This document shows, piece by piece, positions 22,618 to 34,631 of a DNA stretch of 64,000 bases. Position 1 is the first letter of the stretch. Each line of letters begins with the position of its first letter. Position numbers and translations under genes: made by a program. Under the pieces are notes generated by a model, which was not told the origin of the DNA, ran no database searches, and saw nothing but the letters and a program-made list of their open reading frames with translations. This DNA is from Cadophora sp. MPI-SDFR-AT-0126 (Eukaryota > Ascomycota > Leotiomycetes > Helotiales > Ploettnerulaceae): positions 806,001 through 870,000 of the forward strand of contig JAGMVK010000012.1 in the NCBI GenBank assembly GCA_020747065.1, given 5' to 3'.

Positions 22618-25575
22618 ATGATGTCGCATTCGCAATCGCCTATGATGGATCACAACGGTTATCAGATGCCCCAGCAGATGGCAGCGCCACCAATGATGAA
22701 CCCCCCACCACAGATGTACACCGGATACCAGGATGGACTACCACCGAACATGAACATGGCGGATATCTCGCAACCATACTTAGGCGACGGAGGTTTGATG
22801 GACGAGAGTATTGAGGCGAAGAGGAGGAGGATAGCTCGGGTAGGCAAACCTGCGACTCGCTGCTCGGCTTGCTGTGGAAAGAGGCGCTGACGTATGTAGG
22901 CTTGCGATATGTGCAGGAAAAAGAAGATTAAGTGCGATGGAAAGATGCCGGCTTGCACGCATTGCATCAATTATAAGACGGAATGTGTTTTTACACAGGT
23001 GGAAAAGAAGAGGAACCCTCCGAAAGGGTATGCCCAATGTCAACATGCTTCGGACATGACTGACACGGACTTAGTGCAAAATATATTGAAGGTCTTGAGA
23101 ATAGACTGGGACGAATGGAAAGTCTGCTAAGATTATCTGGTATGTCTCGCTTTGGGAGACCAAATCGCGCACTTTCTACAGCAAGCTGATTGATGTAGGA
23201 CTGCTCTCGGAAGATGACAATGGACGAACGGACTTGGGCACACTCGAGAAACGACTTGCGGACAAGAGGGAATCACAAAGAGCTTCCGCTGCCCCTGGAT
23301 CGAATCCAACTTCGCCATCACAAGCTTCACAGAATGAAGGAAGTGGATCTACCCCGCGGAGTTCGGTAGCAACACCAGAACAGTCGGCTACGAATGGGGA
23401 TAAGGAGAAGCGTAAGAGCGGGTCACCAGAAAAGTCAGAGGAGGAGGTTGAAGCTCTGTCCGACATGATGTGCTCGCTTGTTACGAATAACTGTGGTGAA
23501 ACGAGATACATTGGTATGATGGTCCCAGTTTGGAAATGTATATCAACATTACTAACAGAAATAGGGTCTTCGTCTGGGTTCTCCATCTTCTCCCCAAAGG
23601 GTATCTCCTGGGTCAACGAAAAGACCGGAGATTCGTCTTTCCAGGAAATGATATCGTCAGCATCCGTGGACGAGAACAAGTGGATGTACTGGAAGCCTGA
23701 GGTATTCGGCGATCTTTTCGAACGACGTATCTTCAGACGACTACCACCAAAGAATGAATGTTTGTCTCTTCTCAAAGACTTCTTTGAGAATTTCAACTGC
23801 ATGTTCCCGCTTTTCCACCAACCGACTTTCATGCATCTGGTCGATAGGCAATACAGTCAAGATCCATATGAAGGATCAGGATGGTGGGCTAGTTTGAATG
23901 TTGCTCTTGCCCTCGCTCACAGACTCCGGGTCATGAGTAACCTAGTACCGAAGGCAGAGGATGAGAAGGCTTGGGGCTATTTGAAGAATGCTATTGCAGT
24001 GGTCACCGAGCTGACTATGCGCAATACGGATTTACTCAGTGTCCAGGCTCTTCTCGGAATGGGACTTTTCTTGCAAGGCACGCCAAACCCTCAACCATCA
24101 TTCTTCTTAGTCGCAGCTGCTATTCGATCTTCTCACAGTATTGGACTTCACAAGCGCGGGTCCGGCTTCAATCTCAACCCCATCGAAATCGAACAGCGGA
24201 AACGAGTCTTCTGGATTGGTTATATGTTGGACAAGGACATTTGCTTGAGATCAGGACGACCACCGGCGCAAGACGACGACGATATGAATGTTGACCTACC
24301 GAGCGCGGACCCAGAAGACAACATTGGTAACATTCCTCTGGCTGATGGAAAGGGTAAGGTCAACTTGTTCCGTCTGATGTGCGAATTCGCAACCATCGAA
24401 AGCAAAGTCTACAAGCAGCTGTACTCGACGAAAGCATCGAAACAATCAGATGGCGAGCTTCTCAATACGATTGGAGAACTGGACCATATCCTGGAAGAGT
24501 GGAAAGATAGCATCCCTGTGGACTTCCGGCCAGAACATGAAATCAAAGCTTCGCATACACCTTTAATCTTACACGTGGTCGTTCTCCACTTCGCTTATTA
24601 CAACTGCCTGACAACGATACACCGGATGTCGGTTCATCACGGATATTGGACGAGTCGCTTGTCAAACTATGCTATTCAAGGACTCAATGCGAAACCCCTG
24701 AATCCCCGAGTTTTCTCGTCCGCAGCACTTTGTGTGTCTGCTGCCCGAGCTTCCATTCATCTAATCAAATATGTACCACAAGGAGACTTTTCATGTGTTT
24801 GGTGAGGCATCACTAAAATTTGCCAATATCTATTGCTAATGTTTCTAGGCTCATTCTCTACTTCCCCGTTTCTGCGCTTGTAACATTATTCGGAAATATC
24901 CTTCAGAATCCGCAAGATCCTCGAGCTCGATCCGATGTTCGTTTAATGAACCTGGTGGTCAGCTTTTTGTCCATGCTAGGTACTGAAGAAGAGAATGGTG
25001 GAGTGAAGCGAATGTTGGGGGTCTGTTCCGAGTTTGAGAGAATCGCCAAGGTCGTACTCGACAAAGCTGAGAAGGATAGCTCTTCAAGGAGAAAGCGAAA
25101 GAACAATGAGGAGCAGACCGGAAAGTCTAGAGCCCCTCCAGTGTCAAGTGCTCAACACGGTGCACCCCCACCACAAACACCAATGGCACCAAACCCCCAA
25201 ATGCCAGCTGTGTCCGGTGTTTTCTCGCCAGGCATGGTTCTGAGAGACGGCTTCAGCCCTGTACCTAATAACAGCTCCCCGAACTCGAACTGGCAGCCAG
25301 ACTACAACAACGGCGACTACGCAACGCCCAGGCAGGGCATGACCCCGTTTGCCGAAATTCAAGGATACACCAATGGTAACGAGATGAACTCTCCCCTCAA
25401 CATCAACAATTTCCAACAACCTTTTGTCCCGCAAGATCTCTGGCAGATGCCCATGACGCTGGAGTGGGACTGGGCGGATATGACAGGCGGTGCTTACCCT
25501 AGTTTTGAGAACGGCATTGTGGGCGATCCGTCATTACAGAACAGTAATAATCAGCATCTGCAACATCAGATGTGA
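22618..25575 (+). CDS. Zn(II)2Cys6 transcription factor
   Basis: Nuclear regulator of the Gal4 class. Six exons: 22618-22839, 22900-23027, 23075-23139, 23199-23513, 23565-24801 and 24849-25575, giving 897 residues. The cluster is [11 protein letters not shown] followed by CTHC and a final Cys (C-x2-C-x6-C-x6-C-x2-C-x6-C) at about residues 75-105; the first intron ends one residue before it. Behind it is a linker and short coiled coil ([18 protein letters not shown]), then a fungal-specific middle homology domain (about residues 240-560, with FPLFHQPTF and [21 protein letters not shown]). The tail is Asn/Gln/Pro-rich and likely activating. The 51 bp intron 23514-23564 is stop-free and in phase, but removing it restores the expected [14 protein letters not shown]. 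Target pathway is not recognised. Confidence 0.88.
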
Positions 25576-26495
25576 TGAGGACAGACTTATGGGCACTGAA
25601 CACGGGCTGAGAAATCGAAGAATTCTGAGCTAGCTGGGGTGGAATGGAAGACTGGACTAAGGATTGAAATCTCTGGAAAACCAAAAATCGAGCTTCGACT
25701 TGAATCGGAGAAGAAGACGAAAGGCGATCATTTTGCAACCGGAGCTAGGAGGGAGGCGTTTACGTTTTTCATGAATTGATGATGTACGTGCTCAACGGTG
25801 TTGGATCTTTTACGTTGGTCAGGTTGTATGAAGTACCGAAATCTCTACTTGGCTCATCTGGCGCGATGGGAATCCTATCTGAATTGGTGCTTGCATGTTG
25901 ACGGATGGATTGCATTCTGCTGGATTAGCTTGGGTGGGATCTGATTGTTGTTTATCGTAAGCGAGCCGTTTGGGAAAGGTTGGACTGGACTATATTGGAC
26001 GCACTTGTATGGAATCGATTGATTGATGGAGGGAACTAATTCCTTAATTGCTATTTGAATTGTATCAATGGCTGACCTGAAACCTTGAAACTTAAAAAGT
26101 GGCTTTCCTTGTGCGTAGTATGTAAAGTAACAACCTAGGACGGACGCATTACAGTGTAGGATGACCTTAATCACAAAGAATTTGAGAAGGAGTGCTTCAT
26201 ATCATGTCATGGAATTTATTCCTCCTTTAATAGGCGAGATGCCTTGACTATAATACATTCCGCAAGTAAACAAATGCCTTGCTATGCTCCTGATGTCAGG
26301 TCCCTCCACAAGCACAGAAATGCGCCGAGCTTTCGCTTTTACTTTCGCTTCCTCAGACCAGCATACGGTCGACCCGCCACTTTGATGGAAACCCTCTGCT
26401 CTTGCGGCGCGTAGTCGTTCGGATTGAGAAGAGCCAATTTTTCTCTCATATGTCTGTCGTTGTTCTTGTATCGTAGAATAGACCTCTTGCCCAGC
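25576..26495. other. Intergenic, convergent 3' flanks
   Basis: 920 bp between the Zn2Cys6 gene and PAF1, which run towards each other. Moderately AT-rich; nothing coding is recognised. A 50-codon open tail beyond the PAF1 stop (26339-26495, minus strand) is in a different frame from PAF1 and is taken as chance. Confidence 0.45.
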
Positions 26496-27908
26496 CTAAG
26501 CAGCATCACCCTCCGCATCAGCATCAGCATCTTCCCCCTCAACCTCCTCCTTCCCAAACGGCTGCGTCCTAAACACCTCCCTCTCCGCAATCATGATCTC
26601 ATCGGGTTCCTCAATCATAACATGCAGGTAATCAGTCTGCCTCTCCGTATCCTCCTTCGGCGCCCCAGGCGTGTACCTATTCCTCTTGCTCTGGATATTC
26701 TTATTGCGCTGCGGCCTGATCTTGATCCTCTGCACGATCGGATAGTAGTATGCGGCCTTCTGGCGCAGACCATCCTTGCCGTCGCTGATTGCGAGCACAA
26801 TCTCGTCGTCGAATTTGTTGGCGATGGAGCCTAATGCGCTTTCGCTCTCGTATGGACGGATCCGCTTGTAGCTGAAGCAGGGCTGGCCGTTGCCGGTTTT
26901 CTGCGGGTACAGCTCATCGCTGTCTTTCTCGGGGTCCAAGGAGTCGAACTTGCGCTTGAAGCGAAGAGCGTCGGACGCAGATTCTGCCATGAAGAACTCG
27001 TATTCAAGCGTATCGTCCGGGGGAGGGTAGTGCTCTGGATCGCGCTCGTAGTTGTCTCTGATGATCTGTCTGGCGCGCTCTTCCTCCTCGGAAGCTTCAG
27101 TGGGCTTCAACAAGGCGTGCTCGAGGCGAATATCGTAGGTTGAGCTGGGCGGAACAGGATTGGTGTTGAATTTGATGGTGCAGTAGCCGCCTGCGTCGGG
27201 GAAGGAATCGAGATCGGGGAGGATGGGATGTGCCTCCAAGACTCGCAGATTTGTCTTGCCGCTGGGATGTCGTATGTCTCTGAGGTTATTGAGCATGTTA
27301 GCTGCGATGGTGAAGCTCTTCTCCGCTTGGCTCTTGATGTATTCTGGAGATTCTTTGTCTGCGTTTATAGGAGCTCTCTTGTTCCTACTTCCCGTCTTGT
27401 CGATCAGAGATCTTGATGTAGTTGATTCAAAACGGTTGGGTTTGCTGGCATTGGAGATGTACTCGGTTCGCCGTAGGAAGGATACGCCTGAATCGGAGAA
27501 CTTGGGCTTTCCAAGAGACGCCAGAGGACGTAGCAAAGAGCGATCGTGTGGGTGGATTGGTGGTGGATGTAATGGCGCTTGAATTGCTGAAGACAGAATT
27601 AGCCAATGTCTATATATCTCTTCCGACCTCTTTGCGCTCAACTTACAACTCTCGTCGCCATCGAAAATTCCTGGCATGCCCACCAGATCCAACGGCATTC
27701 CTAGCTCGGCATCTGCTTCGATATTGAGCGGCTGATCGCGCGCGAGGCGCGATGCAAAGCCAGGTGTTGTGTATTGACCAGACGCAAGACCAGTATTCGG
27801 GATGTCAAGGAGCTTGGGAGGGTTTGGAGGTGGTGGTAGAGCATTCGAATATCGTATTCTAGCAATATAATCCTGGTGGACCATACGCTGGGAGGAGGAG
27901 GACGCCAT
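26496..27908 (-). CDS. PAF1: PAF1, RNA polymerase II-associated factor 1
   Basis: Core subunit of the Paf1 transcription elongation complex, needed for histone H2B ubiquitination and H3K4/K36 methylation. Exons 27908-27647 and 27586-26496 give 450 residues. The intron (27646-27587, GTAAGT...GCTAAT...CTTCAG) is 60 bp and stop-free, so read-through also gives an open frame. The N-terminus HQDYIARIRYSNALPPPPNP is the Paf1 signature. The central block FSDSGVSFLRRTEYIS and the later YYYPIVQRIKIRPQR are also family-typical. The C-terminus is acidic (GEDADADAEGDAA), as in other Paf1 proteins. Confidence 0.93.
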   Translation of the reverse strand: MASSSSQRMVHQDYIARIRYSNALPPPPNPPKLLDIPNTGLASGQYTTPGFASRLARDQPLNIEADAELGMPLDLVGMPGIFDGDESCKLSAKRSEEIYRHWLILSSAIQAPLHPPPIHPHDRSLLRPLASLGKPKFSDSGVSFLRRTEYISNASKPNRFESTTSRSLIDKTGSRNKRAPINADKESPEYIKSQAEKSFTIAANMLNNLRDIRHPSGKTNLRVLEAHPILPDLDSFPDAGGYCTIKFNTNPVPPSSTYDIRLEHALLKPTEASEEEERARQIIRDNYERDPEHYPPPDDTLEYEFFMAESASDALRFKRKFDSLDPEKDSDELYPQKTGNGQPCFSYKRIRPYESESALGSIANKFDDEIVLAISDGKDGLRQKAAYYYPIVQRIKIRPQRNKNIQSKRNRYTPGAPKEDTERQTDYLHVMIEEPDEIMIAEREVFRTQPFGKEEVEGEDADADAEGDAA

Positions 27909-28820
27909 CTTATTGCGATTGAGGTTGTACTATTGCGTGGTGATGGATACGCCGATGGTAAAGGATTTCGAGGCGTTTTGGGGTTGAAATCGCGACTGGC
28001 TAGCGCGGAATTGACGAGGCTGAGAGTTTCTGGTCAGCCGCTCCAAACGAGCAATTCTCACTTCTTCACATCTTTCATGAGTTATCCGATAGTTATTGTC
28101 CTAGTATAACGACCATTTGTATCTTCATCTGGCATATCTGTTTTCATTTGGATACTCAGTAGAACACATGTCAAGAAATTTGGGACTTGTTATGTCCACT
28201 TTTGAGACGGATCTTGCTGCTATGGACTTGAACTTCGACTTCCAAGTCTCACTTCAGTCTCACGATCTTGATTCGAAACAAGACGCCACCATCTGCAATA
28301 ATGGACTAAGAGACTTTACGATGTTGTTTTGGGAGCTGTTTACCCCTCTGTCATGAGATTGGGATCTGCTTCTTCTGATTCATTGAGTACATGCCATTCA
28401 TCAATGTTTTCATCTGCGTGGTTGTGGTATGTTAAAGGAACTGACAATTCTTGTCTTAGTTGATTCTCCTTCCTCAAATAAATGTCATTGTCTCTAAATA
28501 AGTAAAAGGCTGTGGGCAGGTTTATGTTTGCTGGCTTGTCGTCAAGGTTTCAAGTCATAATTCCCCTCACTCATTGTCTGTCGATAGCTTTCTAGATTTC
28601 TTGTCTTTACATACGCAGGGATTTTTCTCGCGTACGGGCCTGCGATGTTTGGTGCTTTTAATTAGCTGTACCAGTAGTGTCCTTGTGTGTTGACACATGT
28701 CAACTTCGACTTCTTATAGCTGGTTCCTCCGTGCAATACACCGTCTGTTGACAAGTCTCTACTACGACCATATTCTAGTACACATTCCTTTTCACGAACT
28801 GCTGTTGCAATCCGCACCTC
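27909..28820. other. Intergenic region
   Basis: 912 bp upstream of PAF1 and beyond the carboxylesterase pseudogene. No gene recognised. Confidence 0.45.
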
Positions 28821-29760
28821 TCAAGCTAAGCTGTGCATTTGTTCAAATGAAGTTCGGAAACTGAAGCATCCCACAATCGCAGCTACCTGCTCCGGAGAGG
28901 AGAGCTTAATAGCACCAAATCCATCATCGACATGCAGAATCAATGTTTGATCCAGAGGAGTCGGTGGCCATTTGGTCAAGTTCATACCAAGGGACGATTC
29001 AGCCAGATTGGGATTCCCAGTCTTAGCGAAGATGGCCCCATACACACTCATCTTGAGAGCTCTCTCGTAGTCAGTCGCCTCCCATGGCGCGTCCGATCCG
29101 CAGAAATTGTTCAGGACGTCGTTGATTCCAGACTCGTGGTAAACGCCTTGGTCTTTTCCAGGTGGTGCGTGGTCCCAGCAATATGTGTATTCGAACCCTG
29201 CCCGTTCCATCAGAAGGGGCCTGGGATGCCGAACCACCTGCCGGGAAGGACTGAAATACCACAGAAAGCTTGGCTGATGGGCCGTTCCCTGACGACCAGA
29301 TATTGAGATTCAGCAAATTTACCTTTGCGACTTGGCCTGGAGGATTTGGCCTGGAGGACAAACATTCCAAATGAAGTCGCTTGAAATGTAGTGTCCTATG
29401 AGCTTGCCGGCTGAGTCAAACGCCATCGACTCTGTCTAAGTGTCTGCTCCATATGAAATGCCTTTCCAGACGGTTATATCTTGCCACTTGGAGATTCCCC
29501 GCTTTGAGAGCTATTGAAAGCGGGCTGGCGGGACGGTAAGCATAGTGCCGTAGACGGAAAATGTGAATTCAAGAATGGAATATTACTCACAGCTCCTTGT
29601 ATTGAGCCATGGCTTGTTTGAATAAGTTGACTATAGAAGTGCCGCAGCGGAAGTTTGTGGTACTCCTAACAGCAAGCTCGGGTGTCTCATAGTAGAAATT
29701 ATTGGCAGAATCTGTAACCTTCAATGCAGTTTTGCCTCGACTTGAATTGTGTGGGCTAAG
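28821..29760 (-). pseudogene. Scrambled type-B carboxylesterase remnant
   Basis: Pieces of a carboxylesterase/lipase (PF00135) occur out of order on the minus strand. 29760-29588 reads a late segment (YYETPELAVRSTTNFRCGTS...) ending at a good donor, GTGAGT. 29515-29245 reads N-terminal segments with stops and frame changes (DITVWKGISYGAD, RWRLTQPAS, LNLNIWSSGNGPSAKL). 29237-28821 reads the C-terminal segment open to its stop (WDHAPPGKDQGVYHESGIND, FAKTGNPN). The middle third, with the GESAGG nucleophile elbow, is missing. This is a dead, rearranged gene, perhaps from recombination between tandem copies. Assignment of the C-terminal piece is firm; that of the first piece is less so. Confidence 0.65.
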
Positions 29761-31784
29761 TGATTAGATCAATGTCCGCAAATGTCAACAAAACCCCTCG
29801 CTTAGCGTATCTTGTTCAGGGGTTTGTTGTCGTTCGAAGGGGCTCAGCTCTATCGCAAAGTAAGCCCGGTAAATGCCAGAAATTGCACTGCAAAGAAAGC
29901 ATAGGGGTCATTCTGAGATTTGTTGTAGGTTTGGCTTCGGATGTTGAACATTGCCAATCCTGGGTAGTGTAAATGAATCAAGAGGATGTTTGATAGGTAA
30001 TGGTAGTTGTTTCCAATGTTCGGCCAAGATCACCACGCAAAGCCAGGATTCGTATCTATTGATGTAAGAAATAGCTATGTGAGCATAAATTCTGCTATAA
30101 ACCGAGGTCACCTTTAGCTGAGGAGCCACCTAAGGCACGTCTAATCAAGAGCGCTCTGTCAGGCTTCTGATCACAGCGCTCTGTATTATACATCGCACTT
30201 GGCAACATCTTTGCCCCTTTCAGCTCAGGTAGTCCCATTGAAAACATGCCTCTGACCGTGTTAATAGCTACCCGACTTATCAACGTTAGCCGAATATCCC
30301 ATTATATCACGACGTCTCCGATGAGTCGAAGTGTACACACCCCATCTCTGATGCTCAACACCATCACCTGAGCTCGCTTAAGGGGCCAAAGAAAGGTCAA
30401 GGAATACAATATCTCTCTAAAAATACAGTCCAAAGACCAAAATTTTTGATTTAACTCCCATGACACTATCAGAAGTCAAATTGTTCGAAATCCTTCCACA
30501 AAGATGGAGCCTGCAAAGACGTGGCGTTGGATATGCAATGTCAAGGAATCTACTACTGAACACGCGACTGTATAGTGCCGTACAGCCAAGCTTAGATGTC
30601 TTCTGTCTCCCTGATCGAGCAGGATAGGTGAATATATCTTGAGGTTATTGGTGTAGGGATGGTCTCCCTAATGAGCACACAATGAGCATCTGTGAAGAGG
30701 CTTAAGTGATGTGGTCTCGACTGAACCCAGGACGGCTCGGCCATCAGGGCAGGAAGAGGATCAGAAGGGTCTTATTTGAGTAGATATACCGGTATGAACG
30801 CTTGATTGAATATCGAAAACACGTAGTTGATATCTTTGAATTGGTGAGTGAAGTGAGGCGAGAAATAGCTTCGATGCAAAGAACCGTCGACCACTACAAC
30901 ACAACAACGGGTGGAGCATCTTCACCACACTATGCTATCCACTGTCATATATCAACAGGAAGTCAACCACGAGTCTCTATCAAACAGGTTGTAATTTAAG
31001 AAGTCAGTGAACTTCTAAAATCACAGGATCGCAACGTCACAACAAACTGTCCACAGACCGTATTCTTTGACATGGTTATATTTACTTGACTGTAAGGGAC
31101 AACAAACTCTCTACCATCTCGGTCCAACGGACATAGATAGTCTATCCCAGAAATCTTCAAGGTAGAGGGCTCGACCAAAAGGAGTGTGATGCTCGTGAGG
31201 TCACACAATGACATACATGCATGCCCAAGCGCACAATTCAGAGACCCCCAGACCCCACAAGCTAAAACACCTCTCCAATCCAGCAGTGCAAGCAAAATTC
31301 CAAATAACAACCCCAAAATCCTTCATACCAACTCTGCATGTGATCCAAACGGCACGAGCAGCCGTACGTGCCCCCCAATAAATGAAGTGAGCACAATAGG
31401 CGAGCAAAGTGTCAGATGCGTGTCACAACATCGCTTCGCTCGTCAATTCCATAGGTAAGCTCGTAATTCGACATGGAATTCCGTATCCCATCTCGAGTCC
31501 TGTTTTCGTGATCGCAAATCCTGGAAGACACATCTGGACGCACGACTGCATGCATACACATCAGAGCTGAGCTGACTTCAGCGTGCTCGTAACGAAGTCT
31601 GACTTTGTTGGCATATTGTAATCCCGGGCACTTTTATGGATAGCCGCTGCAAGGAACTCGCCACAAGAGTCAGCAGAGAGTGCCGAACGGCCGGAAGGGT
31701 AAAATTGAGTTCAGATTGATGAACATTTCATGGACGGAAATGATTCCGTTTGTATTTGAATTTCTTTGTACCTGTATCTCTCTG
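29761..31784. other. Gene-poor region
   Basis: 2 kb with no recognisable gene. Short open frames (for example 30802-30999 plus, 30095-30283 minus) have no family resemblance that I can support. Probably decayed sequence. Confidence 0.4.
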
Positions 31785-32835
31785 TCAAACCCTCTCGCCG
31801 GCCGCTCTCCTCAGCATATTCGCCGTCCAGTCCGGTTGACTCAGCATAACACAATGGCCGGCATCACACCTCTCCACGCTATCCACCATATTCGGCCTCG
31901 AGTCCTGAGCCGCCTTCAAAATCATCTCTCCGTAGCTTAGCGACATCGACTGATCCCTAGCACACAGAACGTAAGTTGAGGGGATGTACCGCCAAGCTGC
32001 GTAGCTTGTTCTGCTCCAGAAAACGCCGAGACTTTGGGGAAGGAGTTGAGAGGCGTAGTATTCTGCTTGCGGTATGGACATGTCGTTGTAGAAGACTGAT
32101 ACGGCGTCGGCGGGTTTGATGGTGGATATGCCAGCCTGGAAGCGTGTCAGTGTTGGGGTTTGGAGGGAGCTCAGCTGAATCTTGCGAGTTGACCGAGCCA
32201 ATCAAATCTTAAGTTGAGCCGACAATAACAACAAACAAGCCTGCGGAACCGAGAATAGTTGGAAATGACTGACTTGGACGTTACAGCGCATGTATGGGAA
32301 CATGGAAGAAACATCACCTCTGGGGCTTCCTTGGAAGCCTTCAAGTGCCATGTCTAAATGTCCAAAAGGTCAGCAAGTACTCGTGTCAGAACTTGGGCGC
32401 TGAACTTCTCTTTCTGGATTAAAAGAAGAAAGGAGTGAAGTAAACTCACATAGTTCATGTAATGATAGAACGAAGCATAGCAATTTCCAAGAACTTACAG
32501 GACATGATAAATACAAGCCGAACAACACCACCCCTAAGGCCTCTCTGACTCCTCTCTTCTCTACCTAGACCTTGAAGCGCTTCCGCGCCAGGCAAACCTC
32601 CGTATCCATGGAGAACGAGAATAACATCTGCTCCAGAATCGACTATTTGCGTGACGAGATTCCGTATAACCTGGACATCCACACTGAAGTCGTAGGTGGG
32701 GGGATTGCCTCCAACCGAGGGAAGAGCCAAAGGAACCGTAGTATATCCGTGAAAAGACAGAATGTTCCTCAGCGGTTCGTAGATCATCGGCGAGTGCGAG
32801 GCCCCAGGAACACAAACAAAGACTGGTTTGGACAT
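31785..32835 (-). CDS. Small alpha/beta hydrolase, nucleophile Ser replaced
   Basis: Family of about 250-residue alpha/beta hydrolases common in fungal accessory regions (salicylate-esterase-like). Exons 32835-32499, 32353-32274 and 32135-31785 join in frame to 255 residues. The introns (145 and 138 bp) are longer than most here. Seen: the N-terminal strand PVFVCVPGASHSP with its oxyanion region, the acid region STYVLCARDQSM, and the histidine region VERCDAGHCVMLSQP. The nucleophile elbow, normally HSYGG, reads HGYGG, so the catalytic Ser is Gly. Either the protein is no longer a hydrolase, or this is an early pseudogene with an otherwise intact frame. Exon joins are inferred. Confidence 0.6.
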
Positions 32836-34631
32836 TATATCCTCAGAACTAGAGTGTTCTGGACCACAATGACATGAATATAGGAATCATGAGTTCAGGC
32901 ATACTTCGTTCGATACATCACTACACACACACACTTGGTTGATGCATCAGTGCTGATGAATCGCTCTTCGATATTGCATTCTCGACAATATAACAACACC
33001 CCTAGTCCCTTATGTAAGTTTACGGCGGCGGCATTGTCTTGAATGCCGGGAGGTCGTATTGTCAGCCTATGAGAGTAAGCAGGTCGCAAAATTGGCGAAT
33101 CATATTCTGATCAATCAACGTCTGCCACAAAGCCTCTGTGACGACGATGAGGAGCCCGTTCTCAGCCGACCCCGAACTTGGCAGATACAGAGGGAGACTT
33201 TGCCCATGATTGAAATACTGAACGCTTCGACAATCCAGTCCGACAAGCAGTAGGATGCATCAGTCGAGTCTTTTACGCGGCCGCTGTTATGTCTCAGATT
33301 TGAGTGGGATTCCCGTGCTTACGGTGGTCTCTAACGCTCTTGTGGCTCGTAAGATGCAGCCAGTGAGATTTTAATGTCAAGGGGATGCAGAACAAAGTCT
33401 GTAAAGACAACACCACACCCGATATGTCGGTGCTGTAAAGCAAAATTGACCGCTTTGGGACTAATTTGGTGGTATTATAGCACTTCGGAGTGGACAAATT
33501 TTGTCGCTTGTTCGGCCGACCCAACAGCCTCAATGCTCGTTTCTCGACAAGTTCAATTTGCATACGAGATCTGAGTGCTTATCAGAATCCTCAGAACAGA
33601 TCAAATAATGAACGAAGATCATTCCAACGACCCGGTCGGCATCCGGAGGGATAGATTTCCACTTGCTGTGCCTCTCCCCTCCACAACCCTGACATCAACC
33701 GCGGCGCTCGCAAAAGCAGTCGAAACCAGCAAACTCTGCGACCCATCTGCGACCACACTTGCAGGTAGCAGAGAAACAGGATAACTGAACAGAACAGACA
33801 CCATCGGAACGAGAAGAACGCTAATGTACACAAATGATACTCATGCACTGTTCTCGCCGCACTGCAGGTCTGGGAACTTGAGGTTCCGGAACAGAGACGA
33901 TAGTAGTGGCATGCGATGCGCGATCTGAAGGATCAAGAGACCCTCACTTCGAGGGCCTAACCTGCAGATGAAAGTGCAAGACTCTGGTGGATTTGTACAT
34001 GAAGGGATTCAGATGCTGGTGCAGTGAAAGCTCGCTTGTGGCACACCGACATAAAGAAGATCATGTGAGGTTAAAGCGGCACTCAGGAGGCTCAACTGAC
34101 AGCCATCACAGTTTCTCGGGACGAATAAGGTTCAAGAAAATGCTTACAGCGAACGATCTGACGTGCTGGAACGGTTGATGCAAGCCATGTATGAAAGAAG
34201 CCAAGCGAGCGAGCGAACCGAACGTCCTATTTTTCTTGTGGATCATTGCATTATCCGCACAAAACTCAACTGCGAGCGCCCGAAAGGTCGCATATTATTC
34301 CCATGGTGGGGGTAGGGTCGTTTGGACTGACTGACAAGCGCTTTAGTGCAGTGAGGAGAAGATGGGATGACACCGCCGAGGACACATCAAAGCTACCGAC
34401 CTAGGCACATGTACGACCCAAGAAGCGGATCACTCTTGCCTTCGACCAGGACCTCGATTTGGCTTAGTACTTACCGAGCTGGCTGATCAACAGAGACTTG
34501 CTGAATACCTTCAGGTCTCCACGGTATTTTATTCCAGAGCTACCTACCCAAAAATGAATTAATGCTATTGTGACAAACAAGGACAATTGTGCTATCAAAC
34601 ACGGGTCTTGACCCGACTTTATATCCACCGA
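32836..34631. other. Gene-poor region
   Basis: 1.8 kb between the hydrolase start and the ABC transporter 3' end. No gene, tRNA or repeat family recognised. Confidence 0.4.

Noticed and set aside
26339..26590. Separate small gene beyond PAF1 on the minus strand
   Set aside because: It overlaps PAF1 in another frame, has no family resemblance and its downstream half is short.
30310..30340. CCGATGAGTCGAAG resembling a hammerhead ribozyme core
   Set aside because: The CUGAUGA and GAAA core elements and the three stems are not all present.
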